Below are positions 56,869 to 64,000 of a stretch of DNA of 64,000 nt, piece by piece. How positions within the stretch are numbered: the stretch's first letter is position 1; the number at the start of each line of letters is the position of its first letter. Below the pieces are notes generated by a model. That model made no database searches. It was not told where the DNA came from and worked only from the letters and a program-made list of their open reading frames with translations. A program made the position numbers and the translations under genes. The DNA comes from Pseudomonas sp. REP124 (GTDB taxonomy: Bacteria; Pseudomonadota; Gammaproteobacteria; Pseudomonadales; Pseudomonadaceae): NCBI RefSeq assembly GCF_020164475.1, contig NZ_JAIQWX010000002.1, positions 60,205 through 124,204 on the forward strand. The letters are read 5' to 3'.

Positions 56869-58277
56869 AAATCCTCCCCGGTTTGCGGCACTCCCTGACA
56901 CTGCGTCTGGCGCTGGTATTTGCGTTTCTCGCCTTCATTTCGCTGACCGCGCTGGGCGTTGCGCTGTACCACGATCTGGAACGCGAGCTGATCCGCCGTG
57001 ACGACGCGGCGCTGGTCACTCGCATCGATCAACTGCGCACCTTCCTCAACGACAGCAACACCCTGGAGCTGATCCGCACCAAGCCTGCGCTGTTCCAGAA
57101 CATGCTTGGCAACCGCGAGGCCCTGCTGACCATCGGCGTCCCCGGCAAACCGCCGTTGCTGGTGGTCAATCCGGGCAACCTGAGCATGCCTGCCCTGGCA
57201 CCGATGCCCCTGGACCACCCCCTGAGTCTGAGCGACGTGCAACATATGCCTGCGGTCAACGGGGTGCCGTTTTCGGCGCTGGCGGCGACGATCGAATCCG
57301 ATGATCAAGGCGACTTGCAAGTGCTCACCGGGCGTCTGATGACCGAGCGCACCGCAGTGCTCGCCAGTTACCGGCTCAACGTTTACCTGTTCGCCAGCGT
57401 GGCGGCGATTCTGCTGGCGTTGTCCGGTTATGTGCTGGTGGATCGCGGTCTGCTGCCGGTGCGGCGCCTGGCCCGGCATGCCCAGGGCATCGACGTCGGC
57501 AATCTCAGTGAACGCCTGGACAGCAAAGGTGCGCCTCGGGAACTGCTGCCGATGATCGACGCCTTCAATGCCATGCTCGACCGCCTGGGCAAGGGGTTCG
57601 TGCAATTGGGCCAGGTGTCGACGGACATGGCCCATGAACTGCGCACGCCGATCAATAATCTGCTGGGGGAAACCCAGGTCGCGCTGCAACAGAACCGCAG
57701 CATCGAGGCCTATCAACAACTGCTCGCCTCCAACGTCGAGGAGCTGGAGCGTCTGGCGCGGATGCTCGACAACATGCTGTTCCTGGCCCGCACCGACCCC
57801 TCCAGCGCCCTGAGCCAGCGCCAGGAGCTGGACGCGGCCGAGGAAATGGAACGCATGGCGGATTATTTCGAGGGGCTCGCGGCGGAAGCTGGCATGCACA
57901 TCGATGCCCAAGGCAGCGGCCTGATCTGGGCCGAACCGATGCTGTTGCGCCGGGCCATGGCCAACCTGTGTTCCAACGCGATCAAATACGGCGCGGCCGA
58001 TTCCGAACTGACAATCCGCGCCACCCCGGCCGCCGATGGCATTCGCCTGCACGTCAGCAACCACGGCCAGACCATCCCCGCCGAACACCTGCCCCGGCTG
58101 TTCGAACGCTTCTACCGCGTCGACCAGTCCCGGGAACGCTCGGCGCAGTCCAATGGGTTGGGGTTGTCGATCGTGGCGACCATCATGCAGTTGCATGACG
58201 GGGCGTACAGTGTCAGCAGTGCGGATGGGGTGACGTGTTTCGAACTGTTCTTCCCGGCGCGGCGGTTGGGCGAGTAA
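56865..58277 (+). CDS. Heavy-metal-type sensor histidine kinase
   Basis: The 470-residue kinase has two membrane segments (about 13-33 and 165-190) around a periplasmic sensor, a HAMP domain (about 190-245: [20 protein letters not shown]) and the phosphoacceptor histidine H257 in [13 protein letters not shown]. The ATP-binding domain has N-box NLCSNAIKY and G-boxes. It is coupled to the response regulator by ATGA. Subfamily similarity is to CopS/CusS; the signal could be copper or another envelope stress. The 304 bp downstream hold a family-3 repeat. Confidence 0.9.
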   Translation: MKILPGLRHSLTLRLALVFAFLAFISLTALGVALYHDLERELIRRDDAALVTRIDQLRTFLNDSNTLELIRTKPALFQNMLGNREALLTIGVPGKPPLLVVNPGNLSMPALAPMPLDHPLSLSDVQHMPAVNGVPFSALAATIESDDQGDLQVLTGRLMTERTAVLASYRLNVYLFASVAAILLALSGYVLVDRGLLPVRRLARHAQGIDVGNLSERLDSKGAPRELLPMIDAFNAMLDRLGKGFVQLGQVSTDMAHELRTPINNLLGETQVALQQNRSIEAYQQLLASNVEELERLARMLDNMLFLARTDPSSALSQRQELDAAEEMERMADYFEGLAAEAGMHIDAQGSGLIWAEPMLLRRAMANLCSNAIKYGAADSELTIRATPAADGIRLHVSNHGQTIPAEHLPRLFERFYRVDQSRERSAQSNGLGLSIVATIMQLHDGAYSVSSADGVTCFELFFPARRLGE

Positions 58278-58306
58278 CACGAAAACCCTGGAACAACGCT
58301 GCTCAC

Positions 58307-58457
58307 CTGTGGCGAGGGGGCTTGCCCCCGTTCGGCTGCGCAGCAGTCGTAAAAACTGCATTTGCGTTGCATCTGCAAAACCGCGGCTGCAGATTTTGGG
58401 GCCGCTTCGCAGCCCAACGGGGCGGTGCGACGTTTCGACAAGCCCCCTCGCCACAGG
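58307..58457. repeat. Family-3 inverted repeat
   Basis: TGTGGCGAGGGGGCTTGCCC and CAAGCCCCCTCGCCACAGG flank inner arms with GCTGCGCAGCAGTCG and GGGGCCGCTTCGCAGCCC. Confidence 0.75.
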
Positions 58458-58581
58458 CAAGCACTCCTCGCCACAGGTTTATCTTTCACTTGAGAAATGC
58501 GCGGCGACATCCATCCAATAATCCCTCACCAATCCAACTCATGACCTAGGCTGAGTGACAAACAACCAGTCGAGTACACCT

Positions 58582-60960
58582 ATGCGTTACGCATTGAGGC
58601 TGATGATTGTCATGGTTCTCGCGCTAGGCGGGCCAGATGGCGCGAGGCTGTTGGCGGCGCCGGCGCCCGAGACGCCGGCGGTGAGCATCATCCCGGCCTC
58701 GGTCAGCATCTCCGACGCTGATCTGCAAGCCCTGCAAGTACGGCTCAACAATCTCAAGCAGCAGGTCTCGCAGATCAGCAACTACAGCCTGCTGGAAGGT
58801 CCGCAGGATCTGGTTCAGGCGCTGATCCGCGAAGTCGATCGCATGAGCGCCCTGCTCCTGCCCGAACAGGCGCAACTGCAAGCGCAACTGGGAGTGCTGA
58901 GCCCCACCCCGCTCACCGGCGCCGATCTGGAAAAATCCGAGATCACCAGTCAACTCGCCTCGCTGACCGAGCAGAAAAACCAGATCGACAACAAGCTCAA
59001 GAATCTGACGGCGATCAAGGCCAGTGCCGCCGAACTGCTGACCCAGATCGCCGCGATTCGCCGCAGCCTGCTGGAAACCGAAGTCACCCAGCAGACCAAG
59101 GGCGTGCTCAACCCCTGGTTCTGGGCACCGCTGTTCGACCTGCCAATGGATGATCGCCAGCGCCTGCGATCGTTCATCAATCAGGCCGGCGACACCCTGC
59201 ACGCGGCCTGGCAACCGGGTCAGCGCCTGATCACCTTCATGTTGCTGGCGCTGGCTCTGAGCTTCTGGACCCTCGGTCGAGGCCTGGCGGAGCGCGGCCT
59301 GACCTGGCTGTGCATTCACCGTGTGCCCGAGGGCCGACTCAGGCGTAGCGCCCTGGCACTGGCTTCGGTGCTCGCCACGGTGATGGCCGCGGCCATTGCC
59401 CTGCACCTGCTGTTTTTCGCCCTCACCCGGCAAATGCCGCTGACGCCGCAAATGGCCGGGTTCTCGGAGGATTTCGAAAAGATCGCCTACACCTGCGTGA
59501 TGATCATCGGTCTGAGCCGCGCGCTGTTGTCGACCCAGCATCCATCCTGGCGTCTGCCACCGATTGCCGATCCGGTGGCATTGGCGATCAAACCCTTCCC
59601 GATGCGTTTGTCCTGGCTGCTGCTGACTCTGGTTTCGGTGTCGCAGATCGCCAATGCGACCGGTATGAGTTCCGACGTGGTGATTGCCCTCAGGGGCCTT
59701 GTCGCACTGTCGGTTTCAATATTGGTGGGGCTGCTGCTGTGGCGCATCAGCAGAACCCGGCGAGTCATGGCCGCGGCACAACCGGAAGCCGGCAGAACGT
59801 TCGCCGGGATGGTTTACACGTTCGTCTGCGCGGCGGTGGTGGTGGCCCTGCTTGCCCTGTTCGTCGGCTACGTGTCGCTGGCACGTTTCATTACCTACGA
59901 ACTGGTCTGGTTCTTCATCGTCTTTTCCGGTTTCTATCTGTTGATCCAGATCGTCAAGGACGGCTGCGAACACCTGTTTTCACCCCGGCAAGCCACAGGC
60001 AAGAGCATCAAGCAGTTAATGGGGATCGGCGATCCGCGCCTCGAGCAGATCTCCACCGTACTGTCCGGTGCCGGTCGTGCGACGCTACTGCTGATTGCGT
60101 TCATCACTCTGATAGTGGGTGGGGTGGGATCGACGCTTGAGCAACTGGCGACAAATATCCTGGCGATCCTCGGCGGTGACGGGCTGCGCAAGCTCAACAT
60201 CGTACCGGGCAACCTGTTGCAGGCGATTTTCGCACTGCTGTTCGGCATCTATCTGATCCGCGCGTTGCGGCGCTGGCTGGACAACGAGTTCCTGCCCAAG
60301 ACCGAGATGGACCCCGGCATGTGCGCGTCGCTCAGCACGCTGTTCGCCAACATCGGCTACATGCTGGTGGTGCTGCTGATGTTTTCATCGCTGGGGGTGC
60401 AATGGACCAATCTGGCGTGGATCGTCAGTGCGCTGTCGGTGGGTATCGGTTTTGGCTTGCAGGAGATCGTGAAGAACTTCATTTCCGGGCTGATTCTGCT
60501 GACCGAACGCCCGGTGAAGGTCGGCGACCTGATCAGTATCAGCGGCGTGGAAGGCGATATTCGTCGGATCAACGTACGTGCCACGGAAATCCAGCTGGCG
60601 GATCGCTCGATCGTGATCGTGCCCAACTCGCAACTGATCTCGCAGAACCTGCGTAACGTGACATTGGGCGGCAGTGCCCAGGGGGTGGCGACGCTGGAAT
60701 TGATGTTCCCGCTGGACATCGATCCCGAGGAGGTGCGCAACCTGCTGTACGACGCCTACCTCAAGCACGAATCGATCATCGAAAAACCGGCGCCGTTCGT
60801 GCGTTTCAGCCAGCTGAAACCCGAAGGCATCACCCTGACCGTCACCGGCTACGTCAACAGCCCACGCACGGTCGGTGCGATCAAGAGCGAGCTGCTGTTC
60901 GAAATTCTCAAGCGGCTGAGTGCCGCGGGGATAGAGCTGGCAAAACCGCCTGCGTCCTGA
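58582..60960 (+). CDS. Large MscS-family mechanosensitive channel (DUF3772 N-terminus)
   Basis: The 792-residue protein has a signal-like N-terminus, a periplasmic coiled-coil DUF3772 region to about residue 205 (LQALQVRLNNLKQQVSQIS; LLPEQAQLQAQLG), then about ten or more membrane segments. The MscS core follows at about 590-780 (VSALSVGIGFGLQEIVKNF, the pore helix; RPVKVGDLISISGVEGDIRR; IVPNSQLISQNLRNVTLG). It would open under hypo-osmotic stress in the inner membrane, as MscK/YbdG-type channels do. I chose the ATG at 58582; a GTG at 58555 would add nine polar residues. It has no operon partner. Confidence 0.87.
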   Translation: MRYALRLMIVMVLALGGPDGARLLAAPAPETPAVSIIPASVSISDADLQALQVRLNNLKQQVSQISNYSLLEGPQDLVQALIREVDRMSALLLPEQAQLQAQLGVLSPTPLTGADLEKSEITSQLASLTEQKNQIDNKLKNLTAIKASAAELLTQIAAIRRSLLETEVTQQTKGVLNPWFWAPLFDLPMDDRQRLRSFINQAGDTLHAAWQPGQRLITFMLLALALSFWTLGRGLAERGLTWLCIHRVPEGRLRRSALALASVLATVMAAAIALHLLFFALTRQMPLTPQMAGFSEDFEKIAYTCVMIIGLSRALLSTQHPSWRLPPIADPVALAIKPFPMRLSWLLLTLVSVSQIANATGMSSDVVIALRGLVALSVSILVGLLLWRISRTRRVMAAAQPEAGRTFAGMVYTFVCAAVVVALLALFVGYVSLARFITYELVWFFIVFSGFYLLIQIVKDGCEHLFSPRQATGKSIKQLMGIGDPRLEQISTVLSGAGRATLLLIAFITLIVGGVGSTLEQLATNILAILGGDGLRKLNIVPGNLLQAIFALLFGIYLIRALRRWLDNEFLPKTEMDPGMCASLSTLFANIGYMLVVLLMFSSLGVQWTNLAWIVSALSVGIGFGLQEIVKNFISGLILLTERPVKVGDLISISGVEGDIRRINVRATEIQLADRSIVIVPNSQLISQNLRNVTLGGSAQGVATLELMFPLDIDPEEVRNLLYDAYLKHESIIEKPAPFVRFSQLKPEGITLTVTGYVNSPRTVGAIKSELLFEILKRLSAAGIELAKPPAS

Positions 60961-60993
60961 TGGCTCAACACAATCTTGTGGCTGATGGATTCC

Positions 60994-61091
60994 CTTGTGG
61001 CGAGGGGGCTTGGCCCCCGTTGGGCTGCGAAGCGGCCCCAAAAAAATGGGACTGCTGCGCAGTCCAACGGGGGCAAGCCCCCTCGCCACAG
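60994..61091. repeat. Family-3 inverted repeat
   Basis: CTTGTGGCGAGGGGGCTTGG and CAAGCCCCCTCGCCACAG flank inner arms TTGGGCTGCGAAGCGGCCCC and ACTGCTGCGCAGTCCAACGG. It separates convergent channel and aldehyde dehydrogenase genes. Confidence 0.75.
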
Positions 61092-61116
61092 TTAGATCCC
61101 TCCAACTGCTACTGGA

Positions 61117-62607
61117 TCAATGCGCGATGCAAACCGACTTCAGCTCGGTGTAAGCCTCGATCACCGCACGCCCGAACTCACGCCCCATGCCCGATTGCTT
61201 CACGCCACCAAACGGCATGGCCGGGTCGAGCAGGACGTGGGCGTTGACCCAGACGGTGCCGGCTTCGATACGCGGCACCAGGTTCATCGCCTTGCTCAGA
61301 TCGTTGGTCCACAGGCTCGCGGCCAGGCCGTAGCGGTTGTCGTTGGCCAGTTCAATCACGGCATCTTCATCGTCGAACGGCATCACGCCCAGCACCGGAC
61401 CGAACACTTCTTCGCGGGCCACGGCCATGCCGTGGTCGATGTCAGCGAGGATGGTCGGCTGGACGAAGAAGCCGTCGCCTTCCAGCAGTTCGCCACCGGT
61501 CACTACTCGCGCGCCTTCGCGACGAGCCAGTTCGATGTGCTTGAGCACGCTTTGCTGCTGCTTGCGCGACACCAGCGGGTTGATCGCCGCATCGCAGTTC
61601 ATGCCCGCGCCGATCGGCATGGCGGAGACCGCCGCTGCCAGGGCTTCGACGAACTTGTCGTGGATCGAGCGGTGCACGTAGAAACGCGAGGCCGCAGCGC
61701 AGACCTGACCGTTGTTCAGCAGGCCGCCGAGGATTGCGCCCTGCACGGCTTTCTCGATGTCGGCATCGGCCAGCACGATCATCGGATTCTTGCCGCCCAA
61801 CTCCAGGGAGAAGCGCGTCATGTTTTCCATGCACGCCACGCCGACGCTCTTGCCCACGGCGGTGGAACCGGTGAAGGACACCTTGCTCACCAGCGGGTGC
61901 CGGGTCAGCACGCCGCCCACGTTGGCACCGCCACCGGTGACCACGTTGAACACGCCTGCCGGAATGCCGGCTTCCAGCGCCAGCTCTGCCAGACGCATGG
62001 CGGTCAGTGGGGTTTCCATCGCCGGCTTGATGATCACGGTGCAACCGGTGGCCAATGCCGGCATCAGCTTCCAGGCGGCGATCAGCAGCGGGAAATTCCA
62101 CGGCACGATGCCGACCACCACGCCCACCGGCTCACGCTTGGTGAACGCAGTGAACTTGGCGCCCGGCGGCAGCGGGATCGACACGTCGAAGGTCTGGCCT
62201 TCGATCTTGGTCGCCCAACCGGACATGTAGCGCATGAATTCGACGGTGGCGTTCAGGTCCAGCGCGCGGGCCATGTTGATCGACTTGCCCTGGCTCAGGG
62301 TTTCCAGTTGCGCCAGCTCTTCGGCGTGCTCTTCCACCAGGCGGGTGAAGTTGAGCAGGATGCGCTCGCGATCGGCCGGACGCAGCGAGGACCAGACACC
62401 GGATTTGAATGCCTTGTGCGAGGACTGCACCGCCTGCTCGACGATTGCCAGCGGCGCATCGAGGGTTTCGCACAGGGTCTGGCCGGTGGCCGGGTTGACC
62501 ACGGCAATGCTCTCGCCTTCGGCAAACACCCACTGACCATCGATAAAGCAGCCGTGACGGCGCTCGAGGAATGCAGCCACCTGCGGCAGAATTTCAACGT
62601 TGCTCAT
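61117..62607 (-). CDS. NAD-dependent aldehyde dehydrogenase (phenylacetaldehyde dehydrogenase-like)
   Basis: The 496-residue enzyme has the complete ALDH active site: N171 in PWNFPLL, E269 in LELGGKNP and C303 in NNGQVCAAASR. It resembles the FeaB/PeaE/StyD phenylacetaldehyde dehydrogenases; the C-terminal KQSGMGREFGRAVIEAYTEL is normal. It would oxidise an aromatic or long aldehyde to the acid. The start at 62607 follows AAAGGTGATTT. A cytochrome c gene 52 bp upstream on the same strand suggests a partner quinoprotein or dehydrogenase system. Confidence 0.85.
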   Translation of the reverse strand: MSNVEILPQVAAFLERRHGCFIDGQWVFAEGESIAVVNPATGQTLCETLDAPLAIVEQAVQSSHKAFKSGVWSSLRPADRERILLNFTRLVEEHAEELAQLETLSQGKSINMARALDLNATVEFMRYMSGWATKIEGQTFDVSIPLPPGAKFTAFTKREPVGVVVGIVPWNFPLLIAAWKLMPALATGCTVIIKPAMETPLTAMRLAELALEAGIPAGVFNVVTGGGANVGGVLTRHPLVSKVSFTGSTAVGKSVGVACMENMTRFSLELGGKNPMIVLADADIEKAVQGAILGGLLNNGQVCAAASRFYVHRSIHDKFVEALAAAVSAMPIGAGMNCDAAINPLVSRKQQQSVLKHIELARREGARVVTGGELLEGDGFFVQPTILADIDHGMAVAREEVFGPVLGVMPFDDEDAVIELANDNRYGLAASLWTNDLSKAMNLVPRIEAGTVWVNAHVLLDPAMPFGGVKQSGMGREFGRAVIEAYTELKSVCIAH

Positions 62608-62659
62608 AAATCACCTTTTTATTCTTCAGACGAGATGTCCGGGCGCACAGACGGCCCGA

Positions 62660-63049
62660 TCAGTGTTGTTCCTTGAGGTAGCACACGACCGCCTGACGAT
62701 CGTCGGCGGAGGCCAGCCCCATGTAAGGCATGTAGGTGCCCGGCACGAAGGCCTGGGGTTGCGTGATCAGTTGTTCGATGCTCTCGGCCTGCCAGTCGAT
62801 GTTCTTGCTGCGCATGGCCTGGGAAAAGTTGAAGCCTTCCAGCGAGCCGGACTTGCGCCCGACCACACCGGCCAGATTCGGCCCCATCATCCCGACCGCA
62901 CCCTTGCTCACCGAATGACAGACCCCGCACTCATTGGCGAACACTTGCTCGCCCCGGCTCTGAACCGGCGCGCAATCGGCAGCCACGGCGGCCTGGGCCA
63001 GGGTGAAAGACAACAGACCCATGAGGGAAAAACGCAGGGCGGTAAACAT
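62660..63049 (-). CDS. Periplasmic monohaem cytochrome c
   Basis: The 129-residue protein has a signal peptide (cleavage after AVAA, residues 21-24), one haem motif CGVCH (C41, C44, H45) and methionine ligands in GTYMPYMGL. The pattern GMMGPNLAGVVGRKSGSLEG is that of mitochondrial-type class I cytochrome c. Such small carriers are often paired with PQQ or quinohaemoprotein alcohol/amine dehydrogenases whose aldehyde product the neighbouring ALDH oxidises; no such dehydrogenase is in this window. Start 63049 has AAGG upstream. Confidence 0.85.
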   Translation of the reverse strand: MFTALRFSLMGLLSFTLAQAAVAADCAPVQSRGEQVFANECGVCHSVSKGAVGMMGPNLAGVVGRKSGSLEGFNFSQAMRSKNIDWQAESIEQLITQPQAFVPGTYMPYMGLASADDRQAVVCYLKEQH

Positions 63050-63226
63050 AGGAAACGACCTTGAAAAATCCACGCGCCCGTCAAAACGAACGCCAACACA
63101 GAAAGCGCCAGGACAACGGAGCCCCGGCAGGTTGGAAGGGATTGTCGGCGGTCGGCGAAGCACAGGGTTTGCCCTGCGTGCCAGTTGTGTTGGCGGGGCT
63201 GCCAGATCGCTGCGCTTGCATCATTC

Positions 63227-63328
63227 CTGTGGGAGCGAGCCTGCTCGCGATGGTCGTCAACGATGACGTTGGCTGCCTGACACCCCGCGGTGTTCTGGCA
63301 TCCATCGCGAGTGTGCTCGCTCCTACAG
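63227..63328. repeat. REP pair
   Basis: The left unit is the GTGGGAGCGAGCCTGCTCGC type and the right unit is GAGTGTGCTCGCTCCTACAG, a loop variant. It lies between the cytochrome and the AT-rich block. Confidence 0.85.
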
Positions 63329-63520
63329 GTCTTCGTCTGGTTTTAATCCGTAGAACACTAAAATCTCGTCAACTTCCTCTTTCGACAAAGTGGGATCTTT
63401 CAGTTCATTGATTGCCATCAACAGGGATGATTCCCGTGTTCTTGATTGTTCTTTTCTGGAAACCAGATAACCATCAACAGGAAGATTGATGATCTCGAAC
63501 TTGCTTGAAAATAACTTCAT
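63323..63520 (-). CDS. Small acidic hypothetical protein (65 aa)
   Basis: The frame from ATG 63520 (MKLFSSKFEIINLPVDGYLV) to 63323 has AAGGAC seven bases upstream and a lysine/glutamate-rich composition (PTLSKEEVDEILVFYGLKPD). The codon use and base composition are more AT-rich than the neighbours, which suggests transfer. Its 3' end touches the REP unit at 63328. It is not recognised. An overlapping frame upstream could be its partner. Confidence 0.4.
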   Translation of the reverse strand: MKLFSSKFEIINLPVDGYLVSRKEQSRTRESSLLMAINELKDPTLSKEEVDEILVFYGLKPDEDL

Positions 63521-63686
63521 GACAGTCCTTTGCATGAATGCTCCGCTCAACGCCGGAACAACCATGCCCAACGGGCTTTGATTCCTTGCCAGCAACCCCA
63601 CAACCATCGGTTCCAGACGGGCAAGCGTTGACCTCCAACTCATCGTCGTAGTTGAAGAAACTGTCACGTAGAAAGTCGTTCATCAT
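63474..63686 (-). CDS. Possible small Cys-rich protein overlapping the 65-residue frame
   Basis: The frame from ATG 63686 (MMNDFLRDSFFNYDDELEVN) runs 70 codons with six cysteines (CPSGTDGCG onwards) and overlaps the next frame by 47 bp. An upstream GTG at 63722 would lengthen it. There is no good ribosome site and no recognised domain. Either a coupled small gene pair or the remains of a frameshifted gene. Confidence 0.25.
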   Translation of the reverse strand: MMNDFLRDSFFNYDDELEVNACPSGTDGCGVAGKESKPVGHGCSGVERSIHAKDCHEVIFKQVRDHQSSC

Positions 63687-63722
63687 TGCTCGATACCCGT
63701 CAGTTGAGAATGTGTCGGGCAC

Positions 63723-64000
63723 ATGCTTATTGCTTTTTTGATCAAGTTACAAGCGGGTATTTTTTGACATGTAGGAAACTTCACTCGGCATTAACGGAGA
63801 GTTCTTACAGAAGAACGGGAAGCTCTAATTAACCGGATTTACGACACATGCCATTTCACGAATCCGGCAACTGTAGGACGCAGTAGGAGCTTTCCTTCAC
63901 CACTCCAAAATCCCTGCCCATTGACCCATTTCCTTCAAAACAAAAACCGACAAACGGTCCCCTCCCCTGTAGGAGCGAGCACGCTCGCGATGGTCGTCAA
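63723..64000. other. Gene-free end of window, AT-rich, with REP unit at 63967
   Basis: The stretch contains short AT-rich sequence, a possible promoter region for the small frames at 63.3-63.7 kb, a partial REP-like word near 63875 and the start of a REP unit from 63967 cut by the window edge. No gene is supported. Confidence 0.55.

Noticed and set aside
56844..58460. 538-codon antisense frame opposite the sensor kinase
   Set aside because: The kinase frame has all expected motifs; the antisense product is compositionally biased and unsupported.

Overview
This is a GC-rich chromosomal stretch from a Pseudomonas of the fluorescens group. The evidence is the dense set of REP-type intergenic repeats (core GTAGGAGCGAGCTTGCTCGC), near-identity as recalled to the P. 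putida creatinase/creatininase and P. fluorescens galactose dehydrogenase proteins, an OprD porin, and the Pseudomonas-specific small families DUF1289, DUF2790 and DUF2986. No rRNA, tRNA, prophage, IS element or CRISPR array was seen. Almost everything is accessory metabolism with local regulators.

Layout. (1) 1-5.9 kb: a hydroxy-dicarboxylate-type cluster with an isopropylmalate/tartrate dehydrogenase-family gene (cut by the window edge), an RraA paralogue, a GntR regulator, an Asp/Glu-racemase-family enzyme, a hydroxypyruvate isomerase homologue, an SDR reductase and a CitMHS transporter. (2) 6-10.4 kb: trmK, an Aer-type aerotaxis receptor, a 24-residue membrane microprotein and a DUF1329 protein. 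(3) 11-17.4 kb: a creatinine locus. Creatininase, permease and a GlxA-type regulator run rightward and meet creatinase plus an MHS transporter running leftward. (4) 17.5-19 kb: a seven-unit REP array and small conserved genes. (5) 19.1-24.9 kb: D-glucarate catabolism (ketoglutarate semialdehyde dehydrogenase, LacI regulator, gudP, gudD) with two perfect palindromic operators before gudP. (6) 25.1-31.1 kb, all leftward: MFS transporter, AraC regulator, octopine/nopaline-dehydrogenase-family protein, 3-hydroxyacyl-CoA dehydrogenase, OprD porin. (7) 31.8-35.2 kb: an exported tandem-repeat protein, then an exported amidohydrolase with a divergent LysR. (8) 35.4-42.3 kb: two modules, each built on a CGNR zinc-finger regulator, controlling hydrolase/oxidoreductase genes and DUF417 membrane proteins. 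(9) 42.3-51.1 kb: AraC regulator, tsdBA-like thiosulfate dehydrogenase, HdeA-like chaperone, Nudix hydrolase, LysR, cupin-CMD fusion plus dienelactone-hydrolase-like enzyme, tandem Usp. (10) 51.5-61 kb: galactose dehydrogenase, second AraC paralogue with an AhpD-like gene, glutaredoxin, exported alpha/beta hydrolase, DUF2790, a CopRS-type two-component system and a large MscS channel. (11) 61-64 kb: phenylacetaldehyde-type ALDH with cytochrome c, then an AT-rich stretch with two small overlapping frames.

The strongest unexplained signal is in region 8. Long palindromes with GTAAC/GTTAC ends and a constant 30 or 31 bp length occur in pairs in both divergent intervals next to the CGNR regulator genes, and a fifth, perfect copy precedes the DUF417 genes. 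They look like operators for this little-characterised regulator family. A second clear signal is a near-identical promoter-proximal box (TTACA-N4-TGTCATCGA) about 90 bp before both the exported hydrolase and the DUF2790 gene beside the two-component system.
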